DNA of 64,000 nucleotides from Nannobrachium achirus (GCA_963921795.1 OY997655.1:8801166-8865165), one strand, 5' to 3'. Shown: positions 1-9,414, counted from the first letter of the stretch. Program-made: numbers and translations. Notes: generated from the letters alone by a model not told the origin.

Positions 1-352
1 GCTGTGACCCCCAAATGAATCATATTTTAACTGGGGACCCCCCCCCCCCCCCCCCCCCACCCTGACGAGCACTAAGAGTTGAGGCATTAAATTTTGTATA
101 ACACGGTTCTATTGTGAAAATAGCAGATCTACATGCTCACAACGCCTCGCAATGCGAGGCGTTGTGAGCATGTAGATCTGCTATTTTCACAATTTCTTCA
201 TCTAATATTTGACAATTTGGCCAATGTTTAATTTGTCATTTTAGAGGTATTAAAAAGTCCTTACATTGTCACTTTAGAAATGTGCATATATCCTCTATAC
301 ACTTAAACCTTATATTGGTTTGTTTACTGTTGCACGTTAAGTTAATCATCAT
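1..352. mobile_element. hAT-type MITE, family A, truncated copy
   Basis: This matches the copy at 13553-13936 in the same orientation, and the copy at 17591-17998 in reverse. It shares the 'cctgacgagcactaagag' block, the central hairpin and the TTAGAGGTATTAAA-type block. The window start cuts one end, and similarity stops near 352, before the other terminus. It includes a C-run at 41-58. No coding capacity is visible. Confidence 0.75.
111..193. repeat. Perfect 40-bp-arm hairpin (AGATCTACA family)
   Basis: Left arm 111-150 and right arm 154-193 are exact reverse complements with a 3-nt loop (aat). The outer arm holds GCAGATCTACATGCTCAC and the inner stem is AACGCCTCGC paired with GCGAGGCGTT. 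It is the cleanest member of the recurrent hairpin family and sits centrally in the family A MITE. Confidence 0.95.
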
Positions 353-639
353 ACTCCACTATACGTCTCAAAGGCAAATGATGTACTTTTTATTCCACTA
401 CATATTTACAAGCTCAATATGCATTTTGAGCCTTTAGATTGTATGGTATTCTCAAAAGATGTGTACATTTTGATTGGCTTGTAACATAGTTTTCTGCTAT
501 AACTTAAAGTTATACCATGTAACTTTTTTTATAAAACAAATCTTAAAATGGTCCTAACTGTTAAATCGCTAAAGTTTTAGAACCCCCACTCCGTTATTTT
601 CAGCTTCTAAAGCCTTCTCTTTATATGTTTTCTATGATC
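353..639. other. AT-rich non-coding stretch
   Basis: No gene, TIR or long repeat is recognised here. It is ordinary AT-rich sequence between a MITE and a GC-rich block. Confidence 0.5.
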
Positions 640-960
640 CCTGCCCGGGACCGGTTTTCGCGGAAAAATTGCGTCATCACACTACCGGCCAATCACAGCG
701 AGGGTTATACACTGCCGGCCAATCACAGCGCATACACTGCCGGGCTCTCTGGTGGGTTTAGGAAACACGCCTTCAGGAAGTACACTGCAGTGTTTACACT
801 GGAGGAGTCTAGCATGTAACTGCCCAACCGCTGCTCGTAGAAGGACACGGGAGACCTCATTGAAAGCGTCTCGGCGAGGCGAGGCGGACGCGGTGGTCTG
901 ACGGCCCGGTCCGCGAGCGAAAAACGGACGAAAAAAGCAAACGCGACCGCGGTTTGCTAT
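640..960. promoter_or_regulatory. GC-rich, CpG-containing block with duplicated CCAAT boxes
   Basis: A block CCGGCCAATCACAGCG occurs at about 685-700 and again at 715-730, giving two CCAAT boxes 30 bp apart. A TGCGTCATC (ATF/CRE-like) motif lies just upstream at about 670. The rest to 960 is CpG-rich compared with its AT-rich flanks. This fits an old promoter or CpG-island remnant, but no gene starts immediately downstream, so the role is inferred. Confidence 0.35.
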
Positions 961-1025
961 ACTGCTACAGACCACCAGTTGAGCAACTTACACAGTATAG
1001 CTTTAAGTAAAACATTTTGAATACC

Positions 1026-1302
<277 letters not shown>

Positions 1303-2024
1303 GGTGGGTACATGCGTGTGTGGGTGCGGGACGGGTGTGTACATTGTAAAGAGCTTTGAAGAAAAGAGCTAGGCCTATATAAAACGCATTTACCAATAAT
1401 ACACCGAAATACAAATAAGTAAGAATAATACAATTTGAAAAATAGCGATAAAAATACTGGACGCAATAACAATAAAAAGACAGGATTGGGTCTTGGTTTT
1501 AGCAGCATTGACAAAAATGTACAGGTACAGTTTGCAGAGACAATACAGTATGTAGTAAAACCATAAAGTGCAGTGCAACATAAAGCACCTGGCATGCAAC
1601 CAGCAAATGGAGGCTGTTCCCCTGCACACAATGAATAGCCTGTTATGTTAAAACAATTTAGCTAATGGACAGCCTTTGTGTTGGGCCAAAGTGGATCAAT
1701 TAGGGCCGTGATTGCTCAGTCGATGGTTACGGCGTGTCCAGCGGATTATATGGTCGCTGTCCGGCGGTAAACTCATATCTCCATGTTTGTTTATTTATCT
1801 TTTAACCACTTAAACCCCATAGGAATGAGTCCCTCAGGGCACTATAACAAGGTATTTTCAGTTTTCTGTTAATGTGGGGAAAGCTTCTCTGTCGACTGGC
1901 TGTCGACCGCTGACGCCTTGTGAGTTTGTGGATCAGCAATTTTTTTTACAGTTACCATTTTAAATGATACTGTTATACTATTATTTAACTGAAATCTTTG
2001 CTTCTGGAGGTCCCGGGAACAAAC
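1303..2024. other. Non-coding, no gene seen
   Basis: Mostly single-copy-looking sequence. TTTTAACCACTTAAACC at about 1801 resembles the TTAACCACTTNAACC edge motif that accompanies several hairpins elsewhere, but no hairpin follows here. Confidence 0.4.
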
Positions 2025-2716
2025 ATATCGTCGTTGTCGGGTGGAAACCTCGTATCTCCAAGTTTCAAATTTGTATGTTCTTTCGCAAAGTAAAGCCCTG
2101 CTTCTGAAAACTATTACGATGTTGTAGAATTGCCCTTACGTCTTAACTCTTATACTGCTCCGGACGTTCCCGTTCGCCCCATTTTTCCCGCCGGCGCGAT
2201 GCCAATAGTTTGTTCTTTGGCTCGTTCTTTTGTACCTTGTTTTGATGTCTGTAAACTGATGAGGGGTCGCGCGGGTGTGTACCGTAGAGACAGCTCCTGT
2301 AAAAGTGCTCTCAAAAACCCACTGGACGTTAGCATCAATGGAGTAACAAAACACTTCCTTGTTATTTTCTCTGGGTCTATTGATCTGTATCGATTGAGCG
2401 GCCTTGACGGACGGCAGCCTACCGCGGCCATTTCACATTAATTCTTGCATGAGGCTGCCCTCTACTGCTAGTATAGCCAAAGTACACCTATTTAAGGATA
2501 AAAAAAAATAATGATAAAAAAAAATGAATACATCTTTGTCTATAACATCGCAAAGGTAAGGTGCTTTTGCTGGCACAAAACCCAATAAATAAATAACATC
2601 TGGCAGTAAAACTATTAAGATGTTGTAGAATTGCCCTTACGTCTTAATGGTTTTATATATAAATATCAAAGGAAGGGTTTTGGACGTACAAGGTTTCCAC
2701 CCGACATCAAGGATAT
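2025..2716. mobile_element. Family B element with TATCGTC...GACGATA-type TIRs, rearranged core
   Basis: The left end (ATATCGTCGTTGTCGGGTGG, 2025-2044) and right end (complement at about 2685-2716, CCACCCGACATCAAGGATAT) form imperfect TIRs of about 30 bp. The next 60 bp on the left match the element at 3895-4159. The expected central hairpin is missing; a 35-bp direct repeat (2111-2145 and 2612-2646) brackets about 466 bp of unrelated DNA instead. Confidence 0.65.
2111..2646. repeat. 35-bp direct repeats flanking a 466-bp insert
   Basis: 2111-2145 and 2612-2646 (CTATTACGATGTTGTAG...) differ at one visible base. The insert has a moderately GC-rich part (2150-2440) open on both strands but without a recognised protein. 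Confidence 0.7.
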
Positions 2717-2881
2717 TCTACAGCAGGGGTCTTCAACATTGTCAGGCCAAGGACCCCTTAGTTGAGAGAGAGATGAAGGAGGGACCCCCACAACCTTTTC
2801 ATAATTTCCATATAGTTTCATTGTTTGACAGCACAATCATCAGTGTATTTTGGATTCATGTCAATTTGTGTTTCCAGATAT

Positions 2882-3085
2882 TTAACCACTTGAACCGTCA
2901 ATACTTCATAAACTTGACCTTTCACTCTTAGTCTGCTCTTTTTCCCCTCTACACGAAATCTCGTGGCCAAAAATAGACGATCTACAAGCTCACAACGTCT
3001 CACAGCGCAAGGCGCTGTGAGCTTGTAGATCGGCTATTTTTGGCTAAAGTTCTCCGAATATGGACGCTAGGGTTAAAGTGGTTAA
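2882..3085. mobile_element. TTAA-bounded MITE with central hairpin
   Basis: The left edge TTAACCACTTGAACC (2882-2896) is mirrored by GGTTAAAGTGGTTAA (3071-3085). These inverted edges, TTAA at both extremes, enclose the hairpin at 2966-3043. A TTAA target plus CC/GG termini is what piggyBac-type elements show; the assignment is inference. Confidence 0.55.
2966..3043. repeat. Hairpin, AGATCTACA family
   Basis: Outer arms CCAAAAATAG..GATCTACAAGCTCAC pair with GTGAGCTTGTAGATC..CTATTTTTGG. The inner part is asymmetric: an extra CACAACGT segment allows two alternative stem registers. Confidence 0.85.
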
Positions 3086-3442
3086 TATATGACTTCAATA
3101 TATATCTTTGGACATACAAGGTTTCCACCCGACAACAAGGATACATTCTACCGTCTATCTGCAGCATCCTGCAGATGCAAATCACTCCACCAGTGTAAAT
3201 CACTCCAGCAGACAGAGTACTGTTATGCAGCCCAGCCCAGGCTAATGGCAAGGTGCTAATGACAACCATTGATCTGTGTGTTGTGGAGCGTAGCATCAAG
3301 ACAGAATAATACTAAACAACAATCATAATTATTATAGCACTGGTAATATGTGAGGCTGCACTTATTGTCATTGTTATATGTATATTCTTTTTTTCGCGAT
3401 TATTCTATTGCTGGTGGGGAAAACACGTTCAAAAAATGTCCA

Positions 3443-3640
3443 GGTATTTTGATTGATTGAAGACATTAGATAGACATTAGATTTGATATTAGAAGTTTGC
3501 ATAGGAAAAGGTAAAGTTTCATGACAGTACAGTTCACTGGTGCAAGGTCAACAAAAGCCTTACGGGTTATTTATATATTCTTTCTAACTCGTATAACATT
3601 GAATGACGGATAGAACACTAGTACTATTCAGAGGCTATCA
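3443..3640 (-). mobile_element. L2-like LINE 3' tail (short copy)
   Basis: On the minus strand this ends AATAAAGTCTTCAATCAATC-like, matching the better copy at 34560-34735. Shared blocks include AAGTTTGCATAGGAAAAGGT and GGATAGAACAC. Non-coding 3' UTR only. Confidence 0.55.
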
Positions 3641-3894
3641 TCAAGTAAACTGAAGCTTAGCCTATCTGGCCTTGATATGGCCTACACCAGGGGTTTTCAA
3701 AGTGGGTGACGGGGCACCCTGGGGTTCCACGACGGCAGTCCAGGGGTGCCACGAGATCATTTGATAATATTTTGAATTTATTTGGACACTTGAAAAAAAT
3801 ATTTAGTATCATTTTAAAGTACAAAGTTATTTTCAGTCAGTTCTAACCAAAATGGCTATTATGTCAACGTTTTCCTCGCAACATAATCACTAAA

Positions 3895-4159
3895 ATATCG
3901 TCACTGTCGGGCAGAAACCTTGTATCTCCAAGTTTCAAATGTGTACGTCTTTTGGTAAAGCAAAGCCCTGCTTCATCATAGAAGACTGTCGCACAAAACT
4001 TGTGAAAACAGCCGATCTACAAGCACACAACGCCTCGCATCGCGAGGCGTTGTGTGCTTGTAGATCTGCTGTTTTCACTAGTTTAGTACATTTTATAGAT
4101 GATAAATACAAAACAAACGGTTTTGGACATACAAGGTTTCCACCCGACAACGACGATAT
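3895..4159. mobile_element. Family B TIR element nested in a hAT, with central hairpin
   Basis: TIRs of about 31 bp (ATATCGTCACTGTCGGGC... and ...CCGACAACGACGATAT) surround the hairpin at 3998-4082. Comparison with the hAT at 14416-14733 shows that this block is absent there, between CGCAACAT and CATAAATATAAGG, so it is a discrete insertion. A TA duplication is possible but not certain. Confidence 0.75.
3998..4082. repeat. Hairpin, AGATCTACA family
   Basis: Arms run from ACTTGTGAAAACAGC to GCTGTTTTCACTAGT. The inner stem CACACAACGCCTCGC pairs with GCGAGGCGTTGTGTG, loop 'atc'. It shares its inner stem with 111-193 although it sits in a different transposon. Confidence 0.92.
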
Positions 4160-4436
4160 GCTATAAATATAAGGTGCTGGGAGTGAAAAGTATATGTAGT
4201 ATGTAGGGCTGCCTCGGATTAAAAAAATCAAACCTCGGTTCGAAGTGAAGCGGTGAACTTTTATTCTATGTGTTCTAGAGTTATGAACTCTGATCTGTAC
4301 ATTCTTTATATATTCTGAATGAATGATTTTATCTGGAGGGCCGAATTATCATGTGAAGCTTGACCAATCCTCAAAGTATCCAATCATCAGACCGGGACGG
4401 ACGCTACACACATATTCTGGACGTACGGGACAGATA

Positions 4437-4735
4437 AAACCTGTTCATTCTGGACTGATATGACCATATATGGACATGGGACACACATTTTGTTTTTGAA
4501 AAACCCTATTCATTCTGGACTGATATTCTGGACGTACGGGACAGATAAAACCTGTTCATTCTGGACTGGAATGACCATATATTGACATGAGGTGACAGAC
4601 ATTTTGTTTTTGATAAAACCTGTTCATTCTGGACTGGGATGACCATATGGACATGAAACACACATTTTGCTTTTGAAAAAACCTGTTCATTCTGAACTGA
4701 AATGACCATATATGGGTGTGGGACACACAAAGCCA
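4437..4735. repeat. Tandem repeat, ~65-bp unit, with CCATATATGG cores
   Basis: About four degenerate copies of AACCTGTTCATTCTGGACTG + ATGACCATATATGGACATG + ACACACATTTTG. Each unit holds a CCATATATGG-like palindrome, which matches the CArG consensus CC(A/T)6GG in sequence. It lies inside the hAT at 3688-4810. Confidence 0.8.
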
Positions 4736-4810
4736 CTCATTGGAAGCGGCTTTCACCGCTTCAAAAATATTTATGGGGTGCCCTGAGACAAAACAGTTTG
4801 GGAACCCCTG

Positions 4811-5284
4811 GCCTACACAACGGCTTAAAGTTTGTTGTACGCCCAGGGTCCCATTGGCCAAGCTTCATAGGACGCACTGTGATTGGCTAGCGGGACACTG
4901 GATGAAATGAACTCTGCACACTTCACACCACCAGGTGTGATTTGTATTTCATCTATAGAGTAATTTGTTTTTCCTGTAACCTTTTCCGTAAACCCCAAAG
5001 GGTCCGTTAAATGGACTTTTTATCCTGTAACCTTTTTCGTAACCCCAATGATGGTTCTTTGAGTTAAATGGAGAAGTGTTGCGAGCTTGAAGATTAAGCC
5101 CCCCCCCCACCCCCCAAAGGACAGTTATATCAGCAGGCCCATATATGGGTGTGTGCTACTGTGCCCATATATGGCCATGAGTGCGCAGAGATCTTTTGTT
5201 TTTGTCACATTACTAAGCCAATAATGTGATAACTGGCGGAAAGATGCAAGTTCAATTTGCCATTTTTAGGAAGATCAGCAGACA
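4811..5284. other. Spacer with CCATATATGG palindromes
   Basis: No gene. CCCATATATGGG-like palindromes occur near 5139 and 5162, and there is a C-run at 5099-5116. Inverted CCAAT (ATTGG) boxes lie at about 4853 and 4881. Confidence 0.4.
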
Positions 5285-5443
5285 TCTGTTTTCCTGATTG
5301 GCTGGCCTAAACCATCAGCTTCACGGATTGGTCAAGCCTTGCAGTGACGTTTGTTCAGTACTACCATATAAGTGGTAGATCATGGGACCTATCTCACATA
5401 TGTTGCAGAGGGATATTTGTGTTTTGCTTTGTTTTTGTGTGAT
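5285..5443 (+). promoter_or_regulatory. Putative promoter of the kelch gene
   Basis: Two inverted CCAAT boxes (GATTGGCT about 5297, GATTGGTC about 5325), a CRE-like half site TGACGT (about 5345) and a TATA-like CCATATAAG (about 5364) precede the preferred ATG at 5444 by 80-150 bp. The order and spacing are promoter-like. This is inference from motifs only. Confidence 0.35.
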
Positions 5444-6604
5444 ATGTTGCGATGGGTCAATCGTGTGTACGGAGGAACGGTCATAGCTGTAAACGTTGTC
5501 GTTGCAGTGGGGCAGATGGTGTACTCCTTTGGATGGTACTCAAGTGGATGGGATCGATGGCGCCATGATCAGATTGAGGTAAACGTCTTCAACACAGTGT
5601 CTTTGCGCTGGATGACGTTGTCCACAGAGACGATCGGAAGCGAATGTAACCTAGAGGTTCCCTCTCATCGTCACGGCCACACTGTTGTGCTGATCGAGAA
5701 TATAACCTACCTCTGGGGGGGACGTAAGAATTACGATGCAACGGGTACATTGCAAACACTGCCTTGTGAGCACTGCAATGTGCTTTATGCATTTGATGTT
5801 GACACCCACAGGTGGTTCAAGCCCATGTGTTCTGGGACCGTCCCAGAGGGGAGGGAGAAGCACTCGGCCTGCGTGTTGGAGAAGGTCATGTACGTCTATG
5901 GAGGATTCAACCGGACCGGATTTGTGAATGACTTGTACAAGTTGGAAACCAACACAATGGTCTGGTCTTTAGTTAACACCAGAGGGACTCCGGGACCTGC
6001 TTCAGCAGGTCACTCTGCCACCGTCATCGGGACAAAGATGTTCGTATTTGGTGGTTATATTGGTGGCGGACCGTATAGTGAAACAATCTACTGCAACGGT
6101 ACAAGAGTGTTTGACATGCACACCAACTGCTGGTTGAGCACGCCTTCTGCCACCCCTCTTCCAGAAGGACGCTGTAATCATTCAGCCTTTGCTTACAATG
6201 GAGAACTGTACATATGTGGTGGGTTTGCCGAGGGCTACCACAGTTCATCTAATGATCTGTGGAAATTCAATCCAGAGACCATCTCCTGGAAGAAGGTTCG
6301 TGCCAAGGAGAAAGGCCTGAGGTCTTCAAGGTCTGACATGGTGTGCTGTTGCAAGGTAGGAGAGCGTGTCGTCTTTGTCCCATACTATTACAACTACGTT
6401 GCATGTACAAATTCACTCAGCCAGTTCGTTGCTCTGTGTAACAGCCCTTTAGTAGACGTCATCTTAGACTTGAGTCCCAGTCTCAAGACCTTATGCAAAC
6501 TAGCAGTTACCCAGTACGGTCTGAAGCAGTCGGGACTCCCACACAACGTCAGGTGGGAATTAGGGCTGGGAGTGGGACGTGATAGACTCTCCAGGCGTGC
6601 GTGA
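5444..6604 (+). CDS. klhdc3-like: KLHDC3-like kelch-repeat protein, intronless (likely retrogene)
   Basis: I recognise this as a relative of KLHDC3 (a kelch protein that serves as a CUL2 ubiquitin ligase substrate receptor) from the opening MLRW, the block NVLYAFDV, GELYICGGF, DLWKFNP and the end block SLKTLCKLAV...RWEL. The 386 codons match the usual KLHDC3 length. Kelch blades follow in order; Gly-Gly doublets are kept in LWGGR, VYGGF, VFGGY and ICGGF, but the first blade reads SFGWY and the last VFVPYY, so both end blades have lost the GG pair. KLHDC3 genes are normally multi-exon, whereas this is one open frame, implying a retrocopy that stayed intact. The upstream GTG-initiated extension (from 5372) is rejected because MLRW is the family's start. 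A MITE begins 16 bp after the stop, so no poly(A) relic is visible. Whether it is expressed is unknown. Confidence 0.85.
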   Translation: MLRWVNRVYGGTVIAVNVVVAVGQMVYSFGWYSSGWDRWRHDQIEVNVFNTVSLRWMTLSTETIGSECNLEVPSHRHGHTVVLIENITYLWGGRKNYDATGTLQTLPCEHCNVLYAFDVDTHRWFKPMCSGTVPEGREKHSACVLEKVMYVYGGFNRTGFVNDLYKLETNTMVWSLVNTRGTPGPASAGHSATVIGTKMFVFGGYIGGGPYSETIYCNGTRVFDMHTNCWLSTPSATPLPEGRCNHSAFAYNGELYICGGFAEGYHSSSNDLWKFNPETISWKKVRAKEKGLRSSRSDMVCCCKVGERVVFVPYYYNYVACTNSLSQFVALCNSPLVDVILDLSPSLKTLCKLAVTQYGLKQSGLPHNVRWELGLGVGRDRLSRRA

Positions 6605-6619
6605 TTTATACCCCATGGT

Positions 6620-6924
6620 ATTAGCCCTATTCATGGCCCGCCCACTCAGCAAATTTCTCAGCAACTTCCTGGTGCCGACGTCAGTTTAGAAGGGGAAACT
6701 ATAACAGAAATAGCTGGACTTAAAGCCAACAGTAAATTATATTGCTTTGTGCCTTTTACTATCTTGTGTTCTTGATCATGCTAGCCGTATTTTATACTTC
6801 GGAAATTGCATTACATTTGCGATTTCTGTGTTAACTCTATAGGCTTATAGTAGGGTTTTCCCCTTCAAAACGTGACTTCAGCACCAGGGTGATGCCGAGT
6901 GGGCGGGCCGTGAATAGGGCTAAT
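6620..6924. mobile_element. MITE with ATTAGCCCTATTCA TIRs
   Basis: ATTAGCCCTATTCATGGCCC at 6620 is mirrored by GGGCCGTGAATAGGGCTAAT ending at 6924. Further inward, GGTGCCGACGTCAGT and CAGCACC/ACGTGACTT blocks are roughly symmetric. About 305 bp, non-coding, inserted right behind the kelch stop codon. Confidence 0.8.
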
Positions 6925-6925
6925 T

Positions 6926-6943
6926 GCAGATCTACAAGCTCAT
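6926..6943. repeat. Half-hairpin relic
   Basis: GCAGATCTACAAGCTCAT is one outer arm of the AGATCTACA hairpin family with no partner arm. Confidence 0.5.
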
Positions 6944-7398
6944 TTACTTGCTTGAGTATTTGGGTATGTATCTGGCAGGGCCTTTAGCCAATGAGGTTAA
7001 TCAACACGTGCGACACCTGATACAAGTTGGCACCTCGACAGAATGCAGTCGTACTTAATCGGGGGATATCTTAAAAAGTCCTGGAATAAATTCCTTACCA
7101 AAAAATGTCTTCACCAATGTGTTTGTAAAGGTGTCTAGTAACACATCTCACAAAGACTGAAATTCAGTTTCCCTAGGAGAATCCTTGACAGCTGCTGAAA
7201 GTTGGGGTCGCATTAAATTAACTATACAGGATAAAATACACCAATAAAAATCTGCTTTAAGAAGCATGTCAAACTAGGGGTTTTTCATGATTCTGAATCC
7301 ATTGCAAGCATTTGTTTGGCACGAAAAACAAGAAAAAACAAGAAGAAGGAATTTATTCCAGGATTTGACACTATTTCTGAAGATATGCCCTGACTAAA
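6944..7398. other. Non-coding spacer
   Basis: No gene. AAGTTGGCACCTCGACAGA at about 7024 recurs at about 7785, beyond the two foldback elements, suggesting that those inserted into or beside an older duplicated repeat. Confidence 0.4.
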
Positions 7399-7592
7399 GC
7401 TGCATTCACACTACAGATATATAGTTGAACGTTTTGCTTGGTAATTCAATGTAATCTCAATGGAAACCAGCTTTAAAGCTTTCAAAGCTTCGTTCTTTGT
7501 GTGTCCTGTATCTTTAAAGCTGGTTTCCATTGAGATTACATTGAATTACCAAGCTAAACGTTCAACTATATATCTGTAGTGTGAATGAGGCA
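7399..7592. mobile_element. Foldback MITE, ~75-bp arms
   Basis: The left arm (GCATTCACACTACAGATATA..., about 7402-7478) is almost exactly the reverse complement of about 7512-7588, around a ~33-bp loop. Non-coding; would fold into a long hairpin. Confidence 0.9.
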
Positions 7593-7595
7593 TAA

Positions 7596-7724
7596 CTGTG
7601 ATCGGTGCTGTCTGTATGTGGCACCAATTCGCCAATGAGGCAGCAGCATTGGCACCAATTAGCCTCATTGGCCCTGCTCCCTCATTGGCTAATTGGTGCC
7701 ACATACAGACAGCACCGATCACAG
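7596..7724. mobile_element. Foldback element, ~44-bp arms
   Basis: 7596-7640 (TGTGATCGGTGCTGTCTGTA...) and 7680-7724 are reverse complements with one or two changes. The interior repeats the motif GGCACCAATTAGCC. It abuts the previous foldback within a few bases. Confidence 0.88.
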
Positions 7725-7906
7725 TCACTTGCGTGCTCTGCTGGCTCACAAGTAGGCCATATTCAGCTACGAGTGCACAAGGCGTAAGTTGGCACCTCGA
7801 CAGAGAGCAGTCTAGTGGCTGGACTGTGACGAGCTTGGTGTTTGTTTGTATGAATGCGTGGTGCTCTACACTACGTGGCAGCTTGCTTAAAGATGCAGTG
7901 CCAGGG

Positions 7907-8104
7907 GTCACGGTGGCGCAGTGGTTAGCGCTTCGCCTCACAGCTACTGTACAGTAGAAGATCCTGGGTTCGATTCCCGCCGGGGGACACTGTGGGTGCT
8001 GGGGGCTTGTTTCTCCCTCCGCATCATCAGCGCCCACACCCTAGGTGGGGTCAGCGATAGAGCCTTTCTGTGTGGAGTTTGCATGTTCTCCCCGTGTCTC
8101 CTAG
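7907..8104 (+). mobile_element. tRNA-derived SINE
   Basis: A box TGGCGCAGTGG (7914-7924) and B box GGTTCGATTCC (7967-7977) match the pol III consensus at tRNA-like spacing. The body GGAGTTTGCATGTTCTCCCC is a block I recall from common teleost tRNA-SINEs. No poly(A) is visible; the 3' end passes into another repeat near 8105. Confidence 0.8.
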
Positions 8105-8342
8105 GGCCCATAGACCCGCACACTCTCAGAGTGGACTGTTTCTCTGGTCTGGAATTGTGTTCATAATAAGTGATTTCTTGAGCCGAAATGACTGCTCCTC
8201 CAATTAGCGCAGGGGGTGGGGGTGGGTTTAACAAATAACCGATCCGTGCCGTCAAAGTCCCTCCCCTCCAGAAATCGCTCAAACAGGGCACAATGTCAGA
8301 CTCAAGCTTCAGCTGAGTCTGAAATCAGGTGATGATCTGATG
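8105..8342. repeat. Dispersed repeat shared with 14897-15355
   Basis: GCCCATAGACCCGCACACTC and the terminal GACTCAAGCTTCAGCTGAGTC/TGAAATCAGG blocks recur at 14897-15355. Interior parts differ. The hAT at 14143-15364 gives its boundaries. Confidence 0.55.
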
Positions 8343-8742
8343 ATCTATGATGATCAGGTATTACGATTATACTAGGAGGAAGATTGAAAAAAAAAGTGTA
8401 CAGAAAGAGTTCAAATTGTGTTTTTATGTGGCCACACCCACCAGTTCATTAGGCATGCCTGGTTGTCATGGTGGGTGGTGATCCAGCTGAAGTTAGCCAC
8501 ACCCACAGTGTTGGGTGTATGGTAAAAGGGGAGGGGATGAGTATATGATGTCATTTAATCCGTGTTTTCCGACTGGGCCTTTTGACTCAGAGGCTTTCAG
8601 CTTTCAGGAAGTAAACAAAAATACACTGGGAAGACAAATCTGCACATTATAACCCCACCCTGTGGTTTATTAGGATAATGTTAACTTCATAGACACATAC
8701 AAAACAGAAAAAGTACAAAACTATGGCACCGCCTCTTTAAGT
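8343..8742 (-). mobile_element. TA-TSD MITE (AAGAGGTGGTGCCAT TIR family), copy 1
   Basis: In reverse orientation this matches the element at 12454-12899 along most of its length (GGGCCTTTTGA, GTGGCCACACCC, GACTGGGCC blocks) and ends ATGGCACCGCCTCTT near 8739. The other TIR is degraded. Confidence 0.7.
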
Positions 8743-8785
8743 TCAGTAAACATTTAACCTGCTGCTGTTAGGATTGTGCAGTCCA

Positions 8786-9414
8786 AGTAGGGAATGAGGC
8801 TTTACTCCAGGTGAAGGAGTTTAAGTATCTCGGGGTCTTGTTCACGAATGAGAGAAAGGGGAAGACGGAGAAGGAGATCAGCCGGAGAATTGGAGCAGCA
8901 GGGGCGGTTTTGCAGTCGCTAAATCGCACTGTGGTGAAGAAAAAAGAGTTGAACCTGAAGGCAAAGCTCTCTATCTACCGAGCAATCTCCGTTCCTACTC
9001 TCACCTATGGTCATGAAGTGTGGGTCATGATCGAAAGTATAAGGTCGCGGGTGCAAGCGGTTGAAATAGTAGTTTCCTCAGACGGGTGGCTGGTATCTCC
9101 CTTAGAGATAGGGTGAGAAGTTCAGTCACCCGAGAGAGACTTGGAGTAGAACCACTGCTCCTACACTTGGAAAGGAGTCAGCTTAGGTGGTTGGGGCATC
9201 TAGTACGGATGCCCCCGAGCTCCTTCCTAGGAAACCAAAGACCAGGTGGAAGGATTACATCTCCAAACTGGCTTGGGAACGCCTCGGTATACTCCCTGAG
9301 GGAGTGGAGGAAGTTGCTCGGGATAAGAAAATCTGGAGGTCTCAGTTGGAACTGTTACCTCCGGGACCCGATTCTGGATAAGTGGTTGAAGATGGATGGA
9401 TGGATGGATGGATG
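8786..9414 (+). pseudogene. Rex3-like (RTE clade) LINE reverse transcriptase C-terminal fragment
   Basis: Conceptual translation gives FKYLGVLFT, ISRRIGAA, LSIYRAISVPTLTYGHEVWVM, then AGISLRDRVRSS and RWLGHLVRMP, then RWKDYISKLAWERLG. This is the thumb and C-terminal region of the Rex3-like RTE retrotransposons common in fish. The three blocks are in three frames, with frameshifts near 9060-9090 and near 9190-9230. It ends in a (GATG)n tail at 9391-9414, the Rex3-type 3' end. 5'-truncated dead copy. Confidence 0.8.

Larger units (their letters stand above)
2731..3150. mobile_element. hAT-like fragment carrying a nested hairpin element
   Basis: It starts CAGGGGTCTTCAACATTGTC, a Charlie-type hAT terminus, and resembles 9896-10530 (same GGCCAAGGA and TTTGACAGCAC blocks). 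The hairpin element 2882-3085 is nested in it. A family B right terminus lies at 3109-3145. The far hAT end is not identified. Confidence 0.45.
3688..4810. mobile_element. Non-autonomous hAT, 1.12 kb, perfect 8-bp TSD
   Basis: It begins CAGGGGTTTTCAAAGTGGG and ends TTTGGGAACCCCTG. The flanks are identical 8-bp direct repeats GCCTACAC (3680-3687 and 4811-4818), the hallmark of hAT insertion. It carries a nested family B element (3895-4159) and a tandem repeat (4437-4735). The shorter relative at 14416-14733 lacks both, so they are secondary insertions or expansions. No transposase. Confidence 0.9.

Noticed and set aside
111-193. microRNA precursor
   Set aside because: The 3-nt loop and fully perfect 40-bp stem are unlike a typical metazoan pre-miRNA, and the copies behave as dispersed repeats. 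A small-RNA role is left open in the findings.
640-960. Promoter of a nearby gene
   Set aside because: The CCAAT pair is real, but no downstream reading frame or splice signal follows within several kb, so it is listed only as a low-confidence regulatory block.
2150-2441. Small coding gene in the 2.1-2.4 kb insert
   Set aside because: Open on both strands with no start context, homology or codon signal that I can support.
5372-5443. Upstream extension of the kelch protein from GTG
   Set aside because: The family starts at MLRW, which coincides with the ATG at 5444; the extension has no kelch similarity.
7907-7990. Functional tRNA gene
   Set aside because: A and B boxes are perfect but no acceptor stem or anticodon arm is convincing, and a SINE body follows directly.
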